64,000 nt of DNA from PALSA-1003 sp963741315. Lineage in GTDB: Bacteria > Pseudomonadota > Gammaproteobacteria > Burkholderiales > Casimicrobiaceae. Below are positions 27,408 to 36,139 of the stretch, piece by piece. Location: NCBI GenBank assembly GCA_963741315.1, contig CAVUHK010000008.1, forward strand, positions 806,001 to 870,000, given 5' to 3'. The translations under genes and the position numbers were made by a program. The notes under the pieces were generated by a model, which saw only the letters and a program-made list of their open reading frames with translations, was not told where the DNA came from and ran no database searches. Each line of letters starts with the position of its first letter. Position 1 is the stretch's first letter.

Positions 27408-28472
27408 ATGAGCGCGCAAGCGAATTTCTTCAAGATCGGACTGTTCGTCATCGGCGCGGTCATCGCGTTGGTGTTTCTGCTCGTGCTGCTCGGCGCGGGC
27501 CGGCTATTCCAGTCGAAGATCGTGATGGAAACGTACTTCAACGAATCGGTCCAGGGGCTGGAACTCGGTTCGAAAGTGAAGTATCGCGGCGTGATCGTGG
27601 GTGAGGTGAAAAGCATCGGATTCACCTACAACCGCTACCAGCAGGACATCCCGATGTCGGAACGGCTGCGCTACGTCATGGTCGAGGCAACGATCGTTCC
27701 GCGCCTGATCGGGGGCCGCACCGGCACTGGCGACCTGACCAATGCCGACGCGCTGAAAGCGGAAATCGAGAAGGGCCTGCGCGTGCGCCTGGCGCCGCAG
27801 GGCATCACCGGTACCAGTTATCTCGAAATCGACTACGTCGACCCCAAGACCAATCCGCTGCTGCCGATCTCCTGGGAACCCGCCAACCTGTACATTCCCG
27901 GTGCAAAGTCGACGGTCACGCAGTTCGTCGCAGCGGCGTCCGATATCGTCGAGCACCTGCGCAACATCGATCTCGAAGCCACCATCGCCAACCTGAACCG
28001 GCTGTTGGTCAATACCAACAACCGGGTCGAGGCCATCGATGCGCAGCAACTGTCGCAGCGTAGCGCCAGCGTACTGAAGAAACTCGAACAGAAGCTCGAC
28101 CAGCTGCCGATGGATCAGCTGGGCAAGGAGAGCACCGCGCTGATCGCCGAGTTGCGTGCGAGCAACGCCAAGCTCGCGACCTTCCTCGATGATCCCGCAC
28201 TCAAGCGATTGCCGGGTACTGCCGATGCCACGTTCGCGAGCGCGAAGAAACTCATCGACGATCCCAACCTCGCCAGCACGATACTGCACATGCAGCGCAC
28301 ATTGGCGCGACTGGACCGAATCCTCGGCGGCGGCGAGGTGGACCTGACGACGACGCTGGAGAACCTGCGCCAGATTTCCGACAATCTGCGCGACCTCACC
28401 GAGAACGCAAAGCGCTATCCGTCCAGCGTGATCCTTGGCGGACCGCCGCCGCCGGCCAAAGGTACCCAATGA
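27408..28472 (+). CDS. MlaD-family MCE domain protein
   Basis: A 354-residue protein with one N-terminal membrane anchor (KIGLFVIGAVIALVFLLVLLGAG), a single MCE domain (residues ~35-130, with FNESVQGLELGSKVKYRGVIVGEVKSI) and a long helical C-terminal region typical of PqiB/YebT/MlaD relatives. MCE domains form hexameric rings in the periplasm that carry lipids. The ATG at 27408 with a GGGGGGA site is preferred over upstream in-frame codons that lie in the repeat. Its stop overlaps the next gene by 4 bp. Confidence 0.94.
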   Translation: MSAQANFFKIGLFVIGAVIALVFLLVLLGAGRLFQSKIVMETYFNESVQGLELGSKVKYRGVIVGEVKSIGFTYNRYQQDIPMSERLRYVMVEATIVPRLIGGRTGTGDLTNADALKAEIEKGLRVRLAPQGITGTSYLEIDYVDPKTNPLLPISWEPANLYIPGAKSTVTQFVAAASDIVEHLRNIDLEATIANLNRLLVNTNNRVEAIDAQQLSQRSASVLKKLEQKLDQLPMDQLGKESTALIAELRASNAKLATFLDDPALKRLPGTADATFASAKKLIDDPNLASTILHMQRTLARLDRILGGGEVDLTTTLENLRQISDNLRDLTENAKRYPSSVILGGPPPPAKGTQ

Positions 28473-29110
28473 AGCCCTTCAGTTGTCCCGATGCTCGCCT
28501 GATCCGTCACGCATTGCTGCTGGCGTGGGTCGTGGCGCTTGCGGGTTGCGGACTCTCCACCCGGCCGGCGACGGTGAAGCAGACCTATCTGCTGGACCCG
28601 CGACCGCCGGCAAAAGCGACGTCGCCGGCCCATCAGGCGTCGCTCAAGGTGGGAACCATCGCCGTCGGCACGTCGTTTCGTGGCAGATCGTTCGTCTATC
28701 GCGAGGACGATCTCAGATACGAGTCGGACTTCTACAACGAATTCTTTGTTTCGCCTTCCGCGATGTTCACCGCCGATGTAGCAAGCACTCTTGCGGCGGC
28801 AGGCATCTTCCGCGAGGTCCTGCCAGCGTCGGCCAACGCTCTCGGCGATTTCGTTATCGAAGGTCTGGTCAGCGAGCTCTACGGAGACTACCGCGATGCC
28901 TCCAAACCTGCGGCGGTCATGTCGGCGAAGTTCTTTCTTATCGACAATCGTGGCCTTAGCGGAGTCCCCTTCTGGCAGACCGAACTGCAGCAGCGCGTGG
29001 CCATGACGTCGCGCTCACCCGACGCGCTGGCTGCCGCGTACACCAAGGCTTGGACCGCAATGCTGGCCGATCTCGCACGCGAGCTGGCCGCGGCCAAACT
29101 GCCGCGCTGA
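28469..29110 (+). CDS. ABC-type transport auxiliary lipoprotein (PqiC-like)
   Basis: A 213-residue lipoprotein with lipobox VALAGCGLS. The mature start KQTYLLDPRPP, the GRSFVYREDDLRYESDFYNEFFVSP segment and the C-terminal helix match the ABC_trans_aux/PqiC family that accompanies MCE transporters and probably forms the outer-membrane end of the lipid path. Translation is coupled to the MCE gene through an ATGA overlap. It is the last gene of the operon and converges on the RND outer-membrane gene. Confidence 0.92.
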   Translation: MKPFSCPDARLIRHALLLAWVVALAGCGLSTRPATVKQTYLLDPRPPAKATSPAHQASLKVGTIAVGTSFRGRSFVYREDDLRYESDFYNEFFVSPSAMFTADVASTLAAAGIFREVLPASANALGDFVIEGLVSELYGDYRDASKPAAVMSAKFFLIDNRGLSGVPFWQTELQQRVAMTSRSPDALAAAYTKAWTAMLADLARELAAAKLPR

Positions 29111-29167
29111 AGTCAGTCGCCCCGCGCCAGCGTCTCGAGACGCGAGCGCTGTATTGCGGCGCGTGAA

Positions 29168-30655
29168 TCAGAACAGCGGTGGCAGCGGGTTCTTGTCGGT
29201 CAGCGCCGGCACGTTCGGACCGCCGGCAGGCGAAGTTCCCTTGTCGGCGATGTCGACCCAGCCGCCGCCCATCGCCTTGTAGACGTTGACGCTCGAAGCA
29301 AGCACCTGCGATTGCACCGCCGCGAGCGTGAGTTCGGCCGGGAACAACGACTGCTCGGCTTGAAGTACCGTGGAATACGGCGCATAGCCGCCGTTGAACT
29401 GCAGCCGCGCAAGCCTCGCGTAGTCGGAGAGCGCGGCGACCAGGCGCCTTTGCGCGGTCACCTGCTCCTGCAGTTGCTGGTTCGCGACCAGCGCGCTGTC
29501 GACATCGGCGAAGGCGTTCTGGATCGACAGGCGATAGTTGTACAGCGCTGCCTGCGCGCCGGCTTCGGCCTGCGCGACCTGACCGCTGACGGCGCCGAAG
29601 GTGAAGATCGGTCCGATGATCTGGCCGGCGTAACTCCACGTGCGCGCTGGGCCCGTGAACAGCTTGGACAGGTCGGAGCTTGCGCTGCCGAACGCACCGG
29701 TGAGCGATATCGTCGGAAAGTACAGCGCCTTCGCAGCGCCGATCTGCGCGTTGGCGGCGACGAGTTGCTGCTCCGCTTGCAGCAGGTCCGGGCGGCGCTC
29801 GAGGAGCTCGGACGGCAGCCCGGCGGGCACCGCGGGCAGTGCAAGCGCGCTGATCGACTTGCCGCGGGCGATCGGCCCGGGATTGCGACCGAGCAGCACC
29901 GACAGTGCGTTCTCGGTCTGTGCGATCTGCGACTGGATCTGCGGAATCTGCGTCGCAGCGTTTTCGTACTGTGACTTCGCCTGAGCCACATTCATCTGCG
30001 ACACCTGGCCGTATTTGAACTGCAGCTCGAACAATTTCACCGACTCGTCGTACGTACCCAGCGTCGACTTGGCGACGGCGAGCTGCTCGTCGAGTCCGCA
30101 CAGTTGGATGTAGTTTGTCGCCACCGAGGCGACCAGGGTCAGGATCACGCCGCGCCGCGCTTCGTCGGACGCCAGCAGGTTCGCGCGCGCGGATTCGGAC
30201 AGCCGCCGGATACGTCCCCACAGGTCGATCTCCCAACTGGCGGAGAGCGCGGCCTGGTAGGCGGTGCTCGGATTCGGCGGAAACAGATTCGCGAATTCGG
30301 GCGGATAGTTCCGATCGGGCGCCTTTGCGCGCTCGCCGGTGCCCAGGTATCCGACCTGCGGAAACAGCTGCGACCGCGTCTGCGTGAACACGCCGGCTGC
30401 CTGCTCGACATTGGCGACTGCGATCTGGAGGTTCAGGTTGTTGGCCAGCGCCTCGTCGATCAGCGCGTCGAGGACGGGGTCGCCGAACTGCTTCCACCAC
30501 GCAGTGTTCGCCGCGGCGGCGGCGGTATTGAGATCGATTCGGTAGCCGGCCGGCACGTCGACCTTCGGCCGGGCGTAGTCCGGGCCCATGACGCAGCCGG
30601 AAAGGAGTGCGCCCATCACGGCCAAGGTGGCGACGCCAATGGGGACGCGGCGCAT
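29168..30655 (-). CDS. RND efflux outer-membrane lipoprotein (NodT/OprM family)
   Basis: A 495-residue TolC-type channel with lipobox LLSGCVMGPDY and the family start YARPKVDVPAGYR. It has two OEP repeats with long helices (LIDEALANNLNLQIAVANVEQAAG and the second-half counterpart), and ends ...GTSPAGGPNVPALTDKNPLPPLF. It forms the exit duct for the pump encoded just upstream; its ATG lies one base after the stop of the RND gene, so expression is coupled. The ATG at 30655 is chosen because it starts directly before the leader. Confidence 0.95.
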   Translation of the reverse strand: MRRVPIGVATLAVMGALLSGCVMGPDYARPKVDVPAGYRIDLNTAAAAANTAWWKQFGDPVLDALIDEALANNLNLQIAVANVEQAAGVFTQTRSQLFPQVGYLGTGERAKAPDRNYPPEFANLFPPNPSTAYQAALSASWEIDLWGRIRRLSESARANLLASDEARRGVILTLVASVATNYIQLCGLDEQLAVAKSTLGTYDESVKLFELQFKYGQVSQMNVAQAKSQYENAATQIPQIQSQIAQTENALSVLLGRNPGPIARGKSISALALPAVPAGLPSELLERRPDLLQAEQQLVAANAQIGAAKALYFPTISLTGAFGSASSDLSKLFTGPARTWSYAGQIIGPIFTFGAVSGQVAQAEAGAQAALYNYRLSIQNAFADVDSALVANQQLQEQVTAQRRLVAALSDYARLARLQFNGGYAPYSTVLQAEQSLFPAELTLAAVQSQVLASSVNVYKAMGGGWVDIADKGTSPAGGPNVPALTDKNPLPPLF

Positions 30656-30656
30656 G

Positions 30657-33600
30657 TCAGTCCGATTCCTGCGAAGCGGGCGGAGCAGGATGCTCACGAT
30701 CGGAAGACGCAGCGGCGGGCGGTGTCGCCGGACGATCTGCGTCCTTGCCCTCCTTGAGTCGGTCGAAAAGGTAGAAGAACAGCGGCACGTACAGCATTGC
30801 CAGCGTCGTCTCGCCGATCATGCCGCCGATGATGCCGGTGCCGATCGAGTGGCGCGCGTTCGCGCCCGCACCAGTCGCAAGCGCGAGCGGCAGGCAGCCG
30901 ACGGCAAACGCCAGCGAGGTCATGATGATCGGGCGCAGCCGCTGCTCGCCGGCGAGCACTGTCGCCTCCATGATCGACTTGCCTTGATGGCGGAACTCGA
31001 CCGCTGCCGACACCCGCAACACCGCATTCTTCGCGCCGAGTCCGATCAGCACCAGCAGCCCGATCTGGAAGTACACGTCGTTCTCGAGCCCACGCATCCA
31101 GTTGGTGAGCAGCGCGCCGAGAATGCCAAACGGCACCGCCGTCATCACCGCGCCCGGCAACGTCCACGATTCGTACTGTGCCGCCAGGACCAGAAAGACG
31201 ATGAGCAGTCCAAACACGAACGCAAGCGCCGAGGTGCCGCCCGATTTCTTCTCCTCGAAGGCGATGCCCGACCAGGCGAAGGTGTAACCAGCGGGCAGCG
31301 ACTCCTTCGCCACGGCTTCCATTGCCGCGATCGCCTGGCCGGAGCTGTAGCCGGGCGCGGGGCTGCCGTTGATCTTGGCGGCCGGGAAGCCGTTGAAGTG
31401 CGGGAGCAGATCCGGGCCCGTCACCCACTTCGTCGTCACCAGCGCCGACAGCGGCACCATCTGGTTCTGGCTCGAACGCGTGTAGAGCCGGGTCAGGTCG
31501 TCCGGAGTCTGCCGGAACCGCGCGTCCGACTGAACAATGACCCACCACACGCGGCTGAACTGGTTGAACTGGCTGGCGGTCAACGAGCCGAACTGTGCCT
31601 GGATCGCACTGTAGACGTCCTGGATTGGCACCCCGAGCAACGTTGCCTTGTCGCGATTGACGATGGCGCGCAACTGCTGCGTGTTGGCACGAAACGTCGT
31701 CGACAGACCAGCCAGGTCGGTGCGTGCGCGCGCCTTCTTCATGAAGTCCTGGGTCACCTCGTCGAGCTGCGTGGGGTCGCCGCCACCGGTGTCCTGGATC
31801 CAGAATTCGAAGCCGCCGGTGGTGCCGATGCCTGGAATCGGCGGCGGCGCAACCGGCACGACGATGGCGCCTTCGATCGCCTGTGCCTGGTGGTAGAAGT
31901 CGATCAGGATGGCCTTGGCATTCTGTGCGCGCGCAGTATCGAGCGAGGCGTAGCGCTCCTTGAAATCCTTCAGCGTCACGAAGAAGGTCCCGGCGTTGGT
32001 CTTGAATCCGCTGTCGAGCAGGCTGTAGCCGGTGATCATGGTGCGCTTGTCGACCCCCGGGATCTTCGCGAAGATCGCGTCGACGCGCTCGGCGATGACC
32101 TGGGTGCGCTCGAGGCTGGCGGCCTGCGGCATGATGATCGCCGCCATCACGTACCCCTGGTCCTCGTTCGGCACGAAGCTGGTCGGCAATACCTGGAACA
32201 GGTGCCAGATGGTCCACAGGAAAAATCCCAGCAGCACCAGCGCGATCACGGTGCGGGCGATGACCCACTCGACCGCGTGGCCGAAGCCGCGCGTCACCGC
32301 ATCGACCTGACGATTGAACCAGGCGAAGAATCCGCGCTGCGGTGGCGGATTGTGCTTGAGCATGATCGCGCACATCGCCGGGGTCAGCGTCAGCGCCGTG
32401 AAGCCGGATATCGCGACCGAAACGACGATGGTGATGGCGAACTGCTTGTAGAGCTGGCCCGTGGTTCCGGGCAGGAACGCGGCGGGCACGAACACCGATG
32501 CCATCACCAGCACGACCGCGACCAGCGAGCCGCCGATTTCATTCATCGACTTGATCGTGGCTTCCCGTGGTTCGAGATGAAACTCGGCCATGTTGCGTTC
32601 GACGTTCTCGACAACCACGATCGCGTCATCTACAACCATACCGATGGCGAGTACCAGTCCGAACAGCGTGAGCAGGTTGATGGAGAAGCCGAGAGCGAGC
32701 ATGCCGGCGAGCGTTGTGACCAGCGAAACCACGATGGCGACGGTACAGATGATCGTCGTGCGGAAACTCTGCAGGAACAGGTAGACGACGAGCACCACCA
32801 GCACGATTGCTTCGACCAGCGTATGGAACACTTCCTCGATCGACAGGCGGACGAATTCGTTGGTGTCGAGCGAAATGACATAGTCCATGCCTTCCGGAAA
32901 GCGCGACTTCATTTCGTCGAGCGTGTTGCGTACGGCCTTCGAGACGATCAAGCCGTTGGCGCCGGGTTGCTGGTATACGGCGATGAAGGTCGCCGGCACG
33001 GCGTTGAGTTTGCTGTCCACGATGTACTGCTTCAGGCCGACCTCGGCCCGAGCGACGTCTCCGACGCGCACGATCGCGCTGCCGTCCTGGTTGGCGCGCA
33101 GGATGATCTTCTCGTACTGTTGCGGGTCGATGAACTGTCCTTGCGTGACCACGGGGAAGGTCAGTTCGACCGGTCCCGCGGTCGGCTGCTGACCGATCTG
33201 CCCGGCGCCGAACAGTGCGTTCTGCGCATTGATCGCGTTGACGATATCGGTGGTGGTGACACCCAGCGACGCCATGCGGTCCGGGTTCATCCAGATGCGC
33301 ATCGCCTGATCGGGCACGCCCATGATCTGCGCCTGGCCCGCGCCGGGCACGCGCTTCAGCGCATCGAGGACATAGACATTGGCATAGTTGGCGATGTAGT
33401 CGGCGCTGTAGCGCTCGCCGGTGCCGAAAACCGCGACCAGCATCATGATCGACGATGATTTCTTCTGCACCGATACACCCTGCTGGGTGACCGCCGACGG
33501 CAGCTGGGGGAGCGCGAGATTGACCCGGTTCTGCACCTGCACCTGCGCGATGTCGGGGTTGGTGTCGAGCGAGAAGTAGACGGTGAGCGTCAGCTGGCCC

Positions 33601-33857
33601 GTCGACGAGCTGGTCGACGACATGTAGAGCATGTTGTCGACGCCGTTGATCTGCGCCTCGATCGGCGCGGCGACCGAATCGGCGAGCGTCTTCGAATCGG
33701 CGCCGGGATAGGTCGCCGAAACGGTGACTTGCACCGGTGTGATCGTCGGGTATTGCTGCACGGGCAGGGCAGTGATCGACACCAGCCCGGCCAGCACCAT
33801 GATGATCGCGACGACCGCCGCGAAGATCGGCCGCTCGATAAAGAAGTGCGAGAACAT
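30657..33857 (-). CDS. RND multidrug efflux permease (HAE1, AcrB/MexB type)
   Basis: A 1066-residue inner-membrane proton/drug antiporter, the usual length for the HAE1 family. It starts MFSHFFIERPIFAAVVAIIMVLAGLVSI. The proton-relay acids lie in GMVVDDAIVVVENVER in helix 4, and the repeated periplasmic porter domains and a second helix bundle follow. The C-terminal tail is Pro/Ala-rich. It is the middle gene of an adaptor-pump-channel operon. Substrates cannot be predicted reliably; HAE1 pumps export amphiphilic drugs, solvents and bile-like compounds. Confidence 0.97.
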   Translation of the reverse strand: MFSHFFIERPIFAAVVAIIMVLAGLVSITALPVQQYPTITPVQVTVSATYPGADSKTLADSVAAPIEAQINGVDNMLYMSSTSSSTGQLTLTVYFSLDTNPDIAQVQVQNRVNLALPQLPSAVTQQGVSVQKKSSSIMMLVAVFGTGERYSADYIANYANVYVLDALKRVPGAGQAQIMGVPDQAMRIWMNPDRMASLGVTTTDIVNAINAQNALFGAGQIGQQPTAGPVELTFPVVTQGQFIDPQQYEKIILRANQDGSAIVRVGDVARAEVGLKQYIVDSKLNAVPATFIAVYQQPGANGLIVSKAVRNTLDEMKSRFPEGMDYVISLDTNEFVRLSIEEVFHTLVEAIVLVVLVVYLFLQSFRTTIICTVAIVVSLVTTLAGMLALGFSINLLTLFGLVLAIGMVVDDAIVVVENVERNMAEFHLEPREATIKSMNEIGGSLVAVVLVMASVFVPAAFLPGTTGQLYKQFAITIVVSVAISGFTALTLTPAMCAIMLKHNPPPQRGFFAWFNRQVDAVTRGFGHAVEWVIARTVIALVLLGFFLWTIWHLFQVLPTSFVPNEDQGYVMAAIIMPQAASLERTQVIAERVDAIFAKIPGVDKRTMITGYSLLDSGFKTNAGTFFVTLKDFKERYASLDTARAQNAKAILIDFYHQAQAIEGAIVVPVAPPPIPGIGTTGGFEFWIQDTGGGDPTQLDEVTQDFMKKARARTDLAGLSTTFRANTQQLRAIVNRDKATLLGVPIQDVYSAIQAQFGSLTASQFNQFSRVWWVIVQSDARFRQTPDDLTRLYTRSSQNQMVPLSALVTTKWVTGPDLLPHFNGFPAAKINGSPAPGYSSGQAIAAMEAVAKESLPAGYTFAWSGIAFEEKKSGGTSALAFVFGLLIVFLVLAAQYESWTLPGAVMTAVPFGILGALLTNWMRGLENDVYFQIGLLVLIGLGAKNAVLRVSAAVEFRHQGKSIMEATVLAGEQRLRPIIMTSLAFAVGCLPLALATGAGANARHSIGTGIIGGMIGETTLAMLYVPLFFYLFDRLKEGKDADRPATPPAAASSDREHPAPPASQESD

Positions 33858-33872
33858 CGACCGGGACCCGCG

Positions 33873-35339
33873 CTACCGGACGACCGCGATATCGACCCGG
33901 CGGGCGTCGGCGTCGCTGCCGCTGCCAGTCACCTGCGCCGGTGGTTGCATTCGGATCGCCTCGGCCGGAATTCCAGCAGCAATGAAGGCGTCGCGCACGG
34001 CCAATGCCCGGCGCTTCGCCAGGTCGACATTGCCGTCGGCACCACCCGTCTTGTCGGTATAGCCGGTGACGATGATCGTCGACGCCAGGCCCTTGAGTCG
34101 CGATGCCGTGTTCGCGATGAGCTTGGCAGCCTCGGCGTCGATGGTCGCCGTGCCGCTGGCGAAATGCACCACCGCGACCGCCGACGCTGCCGTTGCGCCG
34201 GCTGGTGACGGCGTGCGGCCATCGGGCGTCGCCGCCTTCGGCGCGGCATACGGTTTGGCCTTGACCGGTACGCCCGGCGCGAGCCGGATTGCGCCGTCGA
34301 CCACGACCTCGTCGCCGCTGGCCAGGCCTTGCGCGATGAACCAGCTGTCGCGATACCAATCGCCGACGACCACTGGCCGCAATTCGGCTTGCTGTTGCTT
34401 GTTGACCACCCACACGAAATGGCCCTTGGCGCCTTGCTGCACGGCGCGCTGAGGCACCAGGATGGCGTTGGGTCGCACCGCGCCGATGAGTCGCGTGCGG
34501 ACATACTGGTTGGGTCGCAGGACGCCCTGCGGATTGTCGACCGATGCGCGTATCAGAAAAGTGCCCGTCTGCGAGTTGTACGACGGATCGGCGAAGGTGA
34601 TGCGACCCGCGTACGGGAACAATGTCCCGTCGATGAGTTCGATGTCCACCGTGAAGCTCAGCGTTTCCGGTAGCTTGAGCAGGCCCTGCTTGACCTCGCT
34701 GCGGATGCGCTGCATCTCGTTTTCCGAGACGCTGAAGTTGATCCACATCGGCGTGAGCACCGATACGGTGGTCAGTTGCGAGTTCTGCGGGCTCAGGTAG
34801 GTGCCGTCGGCGACGGCGGCGAAACTGCTGACGCCTGTCACCGGCGAGGTGATCGTCGTGTACGAAAGGTTGAGTTGCGCTTCCTCGAGCTGTGCCTTGG
34901 CTTGCGCCACCGCGGCGGCGGCCTGCTCATACTGGCCTTGCGCGTCGTCGAGATCCTTCTGCGAGAGGGCGTTCTGTTGCGCCAGCGGTTTCGTCCGCGC
35001 TAGGTTCGCGGTCGCGACCTGCAGTGACGCCTGATTGCGCTGCATGGCCGCCTGCTGCGCATCGACCTGAGCCTGGAACGGCTTCGGATCCATCTGGAAC
35101 AGCACCTGTCCGGCCTTGACCACGCTGCCTTCGGTGTAGACCCGCTTGTCGAGGAAGCCGGAAACCCGCGCCTGGATGTTGACCGCCTGCGAGCTCTGCG
35201 TCTGCGCGATGTATTCTGTGGTGATCGGGACGTCCTGCGCCGAAACGGTGATCGTCGTGACATCGATTGGCGCGGCCGGAGGCGCAGTCTTGTTGTCGCT
35301 GCCGCAGCCGACTAGCCAGGTCGTGGAAAGCACGAGCAC
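33873..35339 (-). CDS. RND periplasmic adaptor lipoprotein fused to a C-terminal OmpA-like domain
   Basis: A 488-residue protein. Residues ~1-380 form a normal AcrA/MexA adaptor: lipobox TTWLVGCGS, barrel-sandwich hybrid with a VSGFLDKRVYTEGSVVKAGQ lipoyl-like half, an alpha-helical hairpin (QQAAMQRNQASLQ ... YEQAAAAVAQAKAQLEEAQ) and beta-barrel domains. After an Ala/Pro linker, residues ~385-488 are an OmpA/MotB-type peptidoglycan-binding domain: VVHFASGTATIDAEA, IIVTGYTDKTGGADGN, AKRRALAVRDAFIAAGIP and the ending ADARRVDIAVV. Adaptors normally lack this domain. The GTG at 35339 gives the leader; a start slightly upstream is possible because the usual basic residues (ARSSHR) lie just before it. 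Pump and channel genes follow. Confidence 0.93.
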   Translation of the reverse strand: MLVLSTTWLVGCGSDNKTAPPAAPIDVTTITVSAQDVPITTEYIAQTQSSQAVNIQARVSGFLDKRVYTEGSVVKAGQVLFQMDPKPFQAQVDAQQAAMQRNQASLQVATANLARTKPLAQQNALSQKDLDDAQGQYEQAAAAVAQAKAQLEEAQLNLSYTTITSPVTGVSSFAAVADGTYLSPQNSQLTTVSVLTPMWINFSVSENEMQRIRSEVKQGLLKLPETLSFTVDIELIDGTLFPYAGRITFADPSYNSQTGTFLIRASVDNPQGVLRPNQYVRTRLIGAVRPNAILVPQRAVQQGAKGHFVWVVNKQQQAELRPVVVGDWYRDSWFIAQGLASGDEVVVDGAIRLAPGVPVKAKPYAAPKAATPDGRTPSPAGATAASAVAVVHFASGTATIDAEAAKLIANTASRLKGLASTIIVTGYTDKTGGADGNVDLAKRRALAVRDAFIAAGIPAEAIRMQPPAQVTGSGSDADARRVDIAVVR

Positions 35340-35532
35340 GAATCGATGCGACGAGCGCGCGCGATGTTGCTGTGGGATCTTGCCTCATACGGCTCCCGCA
35401 AATTGCTGTCCGCAAAGTGCGATTATTCTACGCGACCGCCGGGCATCCGCGCGGCGGGCGAGGGCCGTGCACTAACTCGCCATGATGATATTGCTCGCGG
35501 CAGCCGCGCCCATCACCAGGTCGCGCATGTCA

Positions 35533-36105
35533 TCAGCGATTCTGCGCGTGGCCTTCTTCGCGACCCGAACTCGATTCCAGCGAAAGCGTCACGTGCAGCA
35601 CGTCGTCCTCCCGACGCTGCCGCATCGGCAGTCCGCTGCGCGAAAAGACGGCCAGCATGGACTTGTTTTTGGCGAGCACGTCGGCTTCGAGCGTGCCGAT
35701 ATTCTGCTCGCGGGCGATTCGTGCGAGCGAGTGCAGCAGGCGCCCGGCGATGCCGAGGCCGTGGTAGTCCTCTTCGACGACGAACGCCACCTCGGCCACG
35801 CGCTTGAGCGGATCTGTTCCGACAACGAAATAACGACCGGACGCGATCAGGACTTCGTCGTTGCCGATACGTGTGGTCGCGACCAGCGCAACGTCGCGGT
35901 CGGGATCGACATGCATGATGCGATCGAGCGCGGACTCGGACAACTCGCTGCGATAGCTGAAAAGTCGCGTATAGACCGATTCACGGTCGAGTTGCAGTAC
36001 TGCCCTGGCCATCCGTTCCCGATCGTCGGCACGCAAATGCCTGATCGTCACGGCAAGGCCGTTCCGAAGTGTTTCGACACAGGCGAAATCCCGAGGGTCA
36101 GTCAT
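35533..36105 (-). CDS. GNAT family N-acetyltransferase
   Basis: A 190-residue GNAT-fold protein. The acetyl-CoA loop is visible in FVVEEDYHGLGIAGRLLHSLARIA, and the adjacent strand is LKRVAEVAF. The N-terminal region (GLAVTIRHLRADDRERMARAVLQLDRESVYTRLFSYRSEL) resembles the GNAT domains related to protein acetyltransferases such as Pat, without a cyclic-nucleotide domain. The substrate is unknown. The ATG at 36105 is chosen over an adjacent TTG. It follows the antiporter gene at 36140 by 34 bp on the same strand. Confidence 0.88.
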   Translation of the reverse strand: MTDPRDFACVETLRNGLAVTIRHLRADDRERMARAVLQLDRESVYTRLFSYRSELSESALDRIMHVDPDRDVALVATTRIGNDEVLIASGRYFVVGTDPLKRVAEVAFVVEEDYHGLGIAGRLLHSLARIAREQNIGTLEADVLAKNKSMLAVFSRSGLPMRQRREDDVLHVTLSLESSSGREEGHAQNR

Positions 36106-36139
36106 CAAGTCCCGCGTCGCGAGACGGCATCACCCTGGT

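Noticed and set aside
29130..29143. Palindrome GCGTCTCGAGACGC between the convergent MCE-operon and RND-channel genes as a terminator
   Set aside because: It has no loop and no T-run on either side; the evidence is too thin.
30588..33458. A 956-residue open frame on the plus strand opposite the RND pump gene
   Set aside because: It is an antisense shadow of a highly conserved GC-rich gene; the translation is Arg/His/Gln-rich, has no domain and no membrane or signal pattern.
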